NCBI RefSeq assembly: GCF_019317285.1
Contig: NZ_CP079218.1
Location: 3,410,001 to 3,474,000 of the forward strand
Origin: Pedobacter sp. D749
GTDB lineage: Bacteria; Bacteroidota; Bacteroidia; Sphingobacteriales; Sphingobacteriaceae
Direction: 5' to 3'
DNA: 64,000 nucleotides
Shown here: positions 63,960 to 64,000 of the stretch, piece by piece
Layout: the number at the start of each line of letters is the position of its first letter
Numbering within the stretch: position 1 is the stretch's first letter
Program-made: the position numbers and the translations under genes
The notes under the pieces: model-generated
Database searches by the model: none
Told to the model about the DNA's origin: nothing
The model's input: the letters and a program-made list of their open reading frames with translations, nothing else

Positions 63960-63988
63960 AACAGCGAAGATTATTCTTCGCTGTTTTT
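63960..63988 (+). terminator. Terminator of the blaI-M56 operon
   Basis: An 11-bp stem (AACAGCGAAGA / TCTTCGCTGTT) with a TTAT loop and T5 tail, 26 bases after the stop. Confidence 0.9.
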
Positions 63989-64000
63989 GTTTTGTACGGT

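Overview
The window looks like a chromosomal segment of a Bacteroidota bacterium of the Sphingobacteriaceae type, probably Pedobacter or a close relative. The evidence is paired SusC/SusD genes, an ECF sigma/FecR pair, a PorD-like protein, an HU-CCDC81/SPOR protein, AT-rich gene starts without Shine-Dalgarno sequences, and repeated promoters of the Bacteroidetes type (TTTG-N19/20-TAnnTTTG). The genus is an inference; the phylum is well supported.

Layout. 1-902: 3' end of rpsA with its terminator. 1425-4012: a secreted GH20 hexosaminidase convergent with an AraC regulator. 4347-6475: an AldB-like aldehyde dehydrogenase and a DUF779 protein, with the AraC gene divergent. 6616-7220: a small membrane protein and a DCC-family thiol protein. 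7471-9048: pyrR-pyrB. 9638-14363: a large TPR protein and an outer-membrane beta-barrel. 15018-29127: a glycan-utilisation locus with two arms. The leftward arm is ECF sigma, FecR, SusC with an STN domain, SusD. The rightward arm is a ROK protein, SusC, SusD and an Endo H-like GH18 endo-beta-N-acetylglucosaminidase, which points to N-glycans as substrate. 29492-34807: HU/SPOR protein, ExbB, ExbD and a TonB-like protein (translationally coupled), then folC with its own promoter. 34875-41711: a PafA-like alkaline phosphatase, a VOC protein, fused isobutyryl-CoA mutase IcmF and an acyl-ACP desaturase.

42243-57067: two rRNA operons on the minus strand, 16S-tRNA-Ile-tRNA-Ala-23S-5S, in direct orientation 8,711 bp apart and apparently identical over about 5.66 kb. 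The downstream one ends in two tandem 5S genes. Each has three consecutive promoters with exact 19-nt spacers. Only a DUF808 membrane protein gene lies between them. 57533-60974: bamD, an omega/Rpb6-like RNA polymerase subunit, coaBC and porD. 61425-63934: a BlaI-type repressor with two perfect operators and an M56 metallopeptidase carrying 20-residue tandem repeats.

Intergenic DNA is rich in dispersed palindromic elements of several families; one appears to have been captured in frame inside icmF. I do not see a CRISPR array, prophage, insertion sequence or clearly novel defence system. The points most worth a second look are the Endo H glycan locus with its unusual SusC and membrane-tailed sigma factor, the modular intergenic hairpin elements, the in-frame repeat in IcmF and the tandem rrn promoters.
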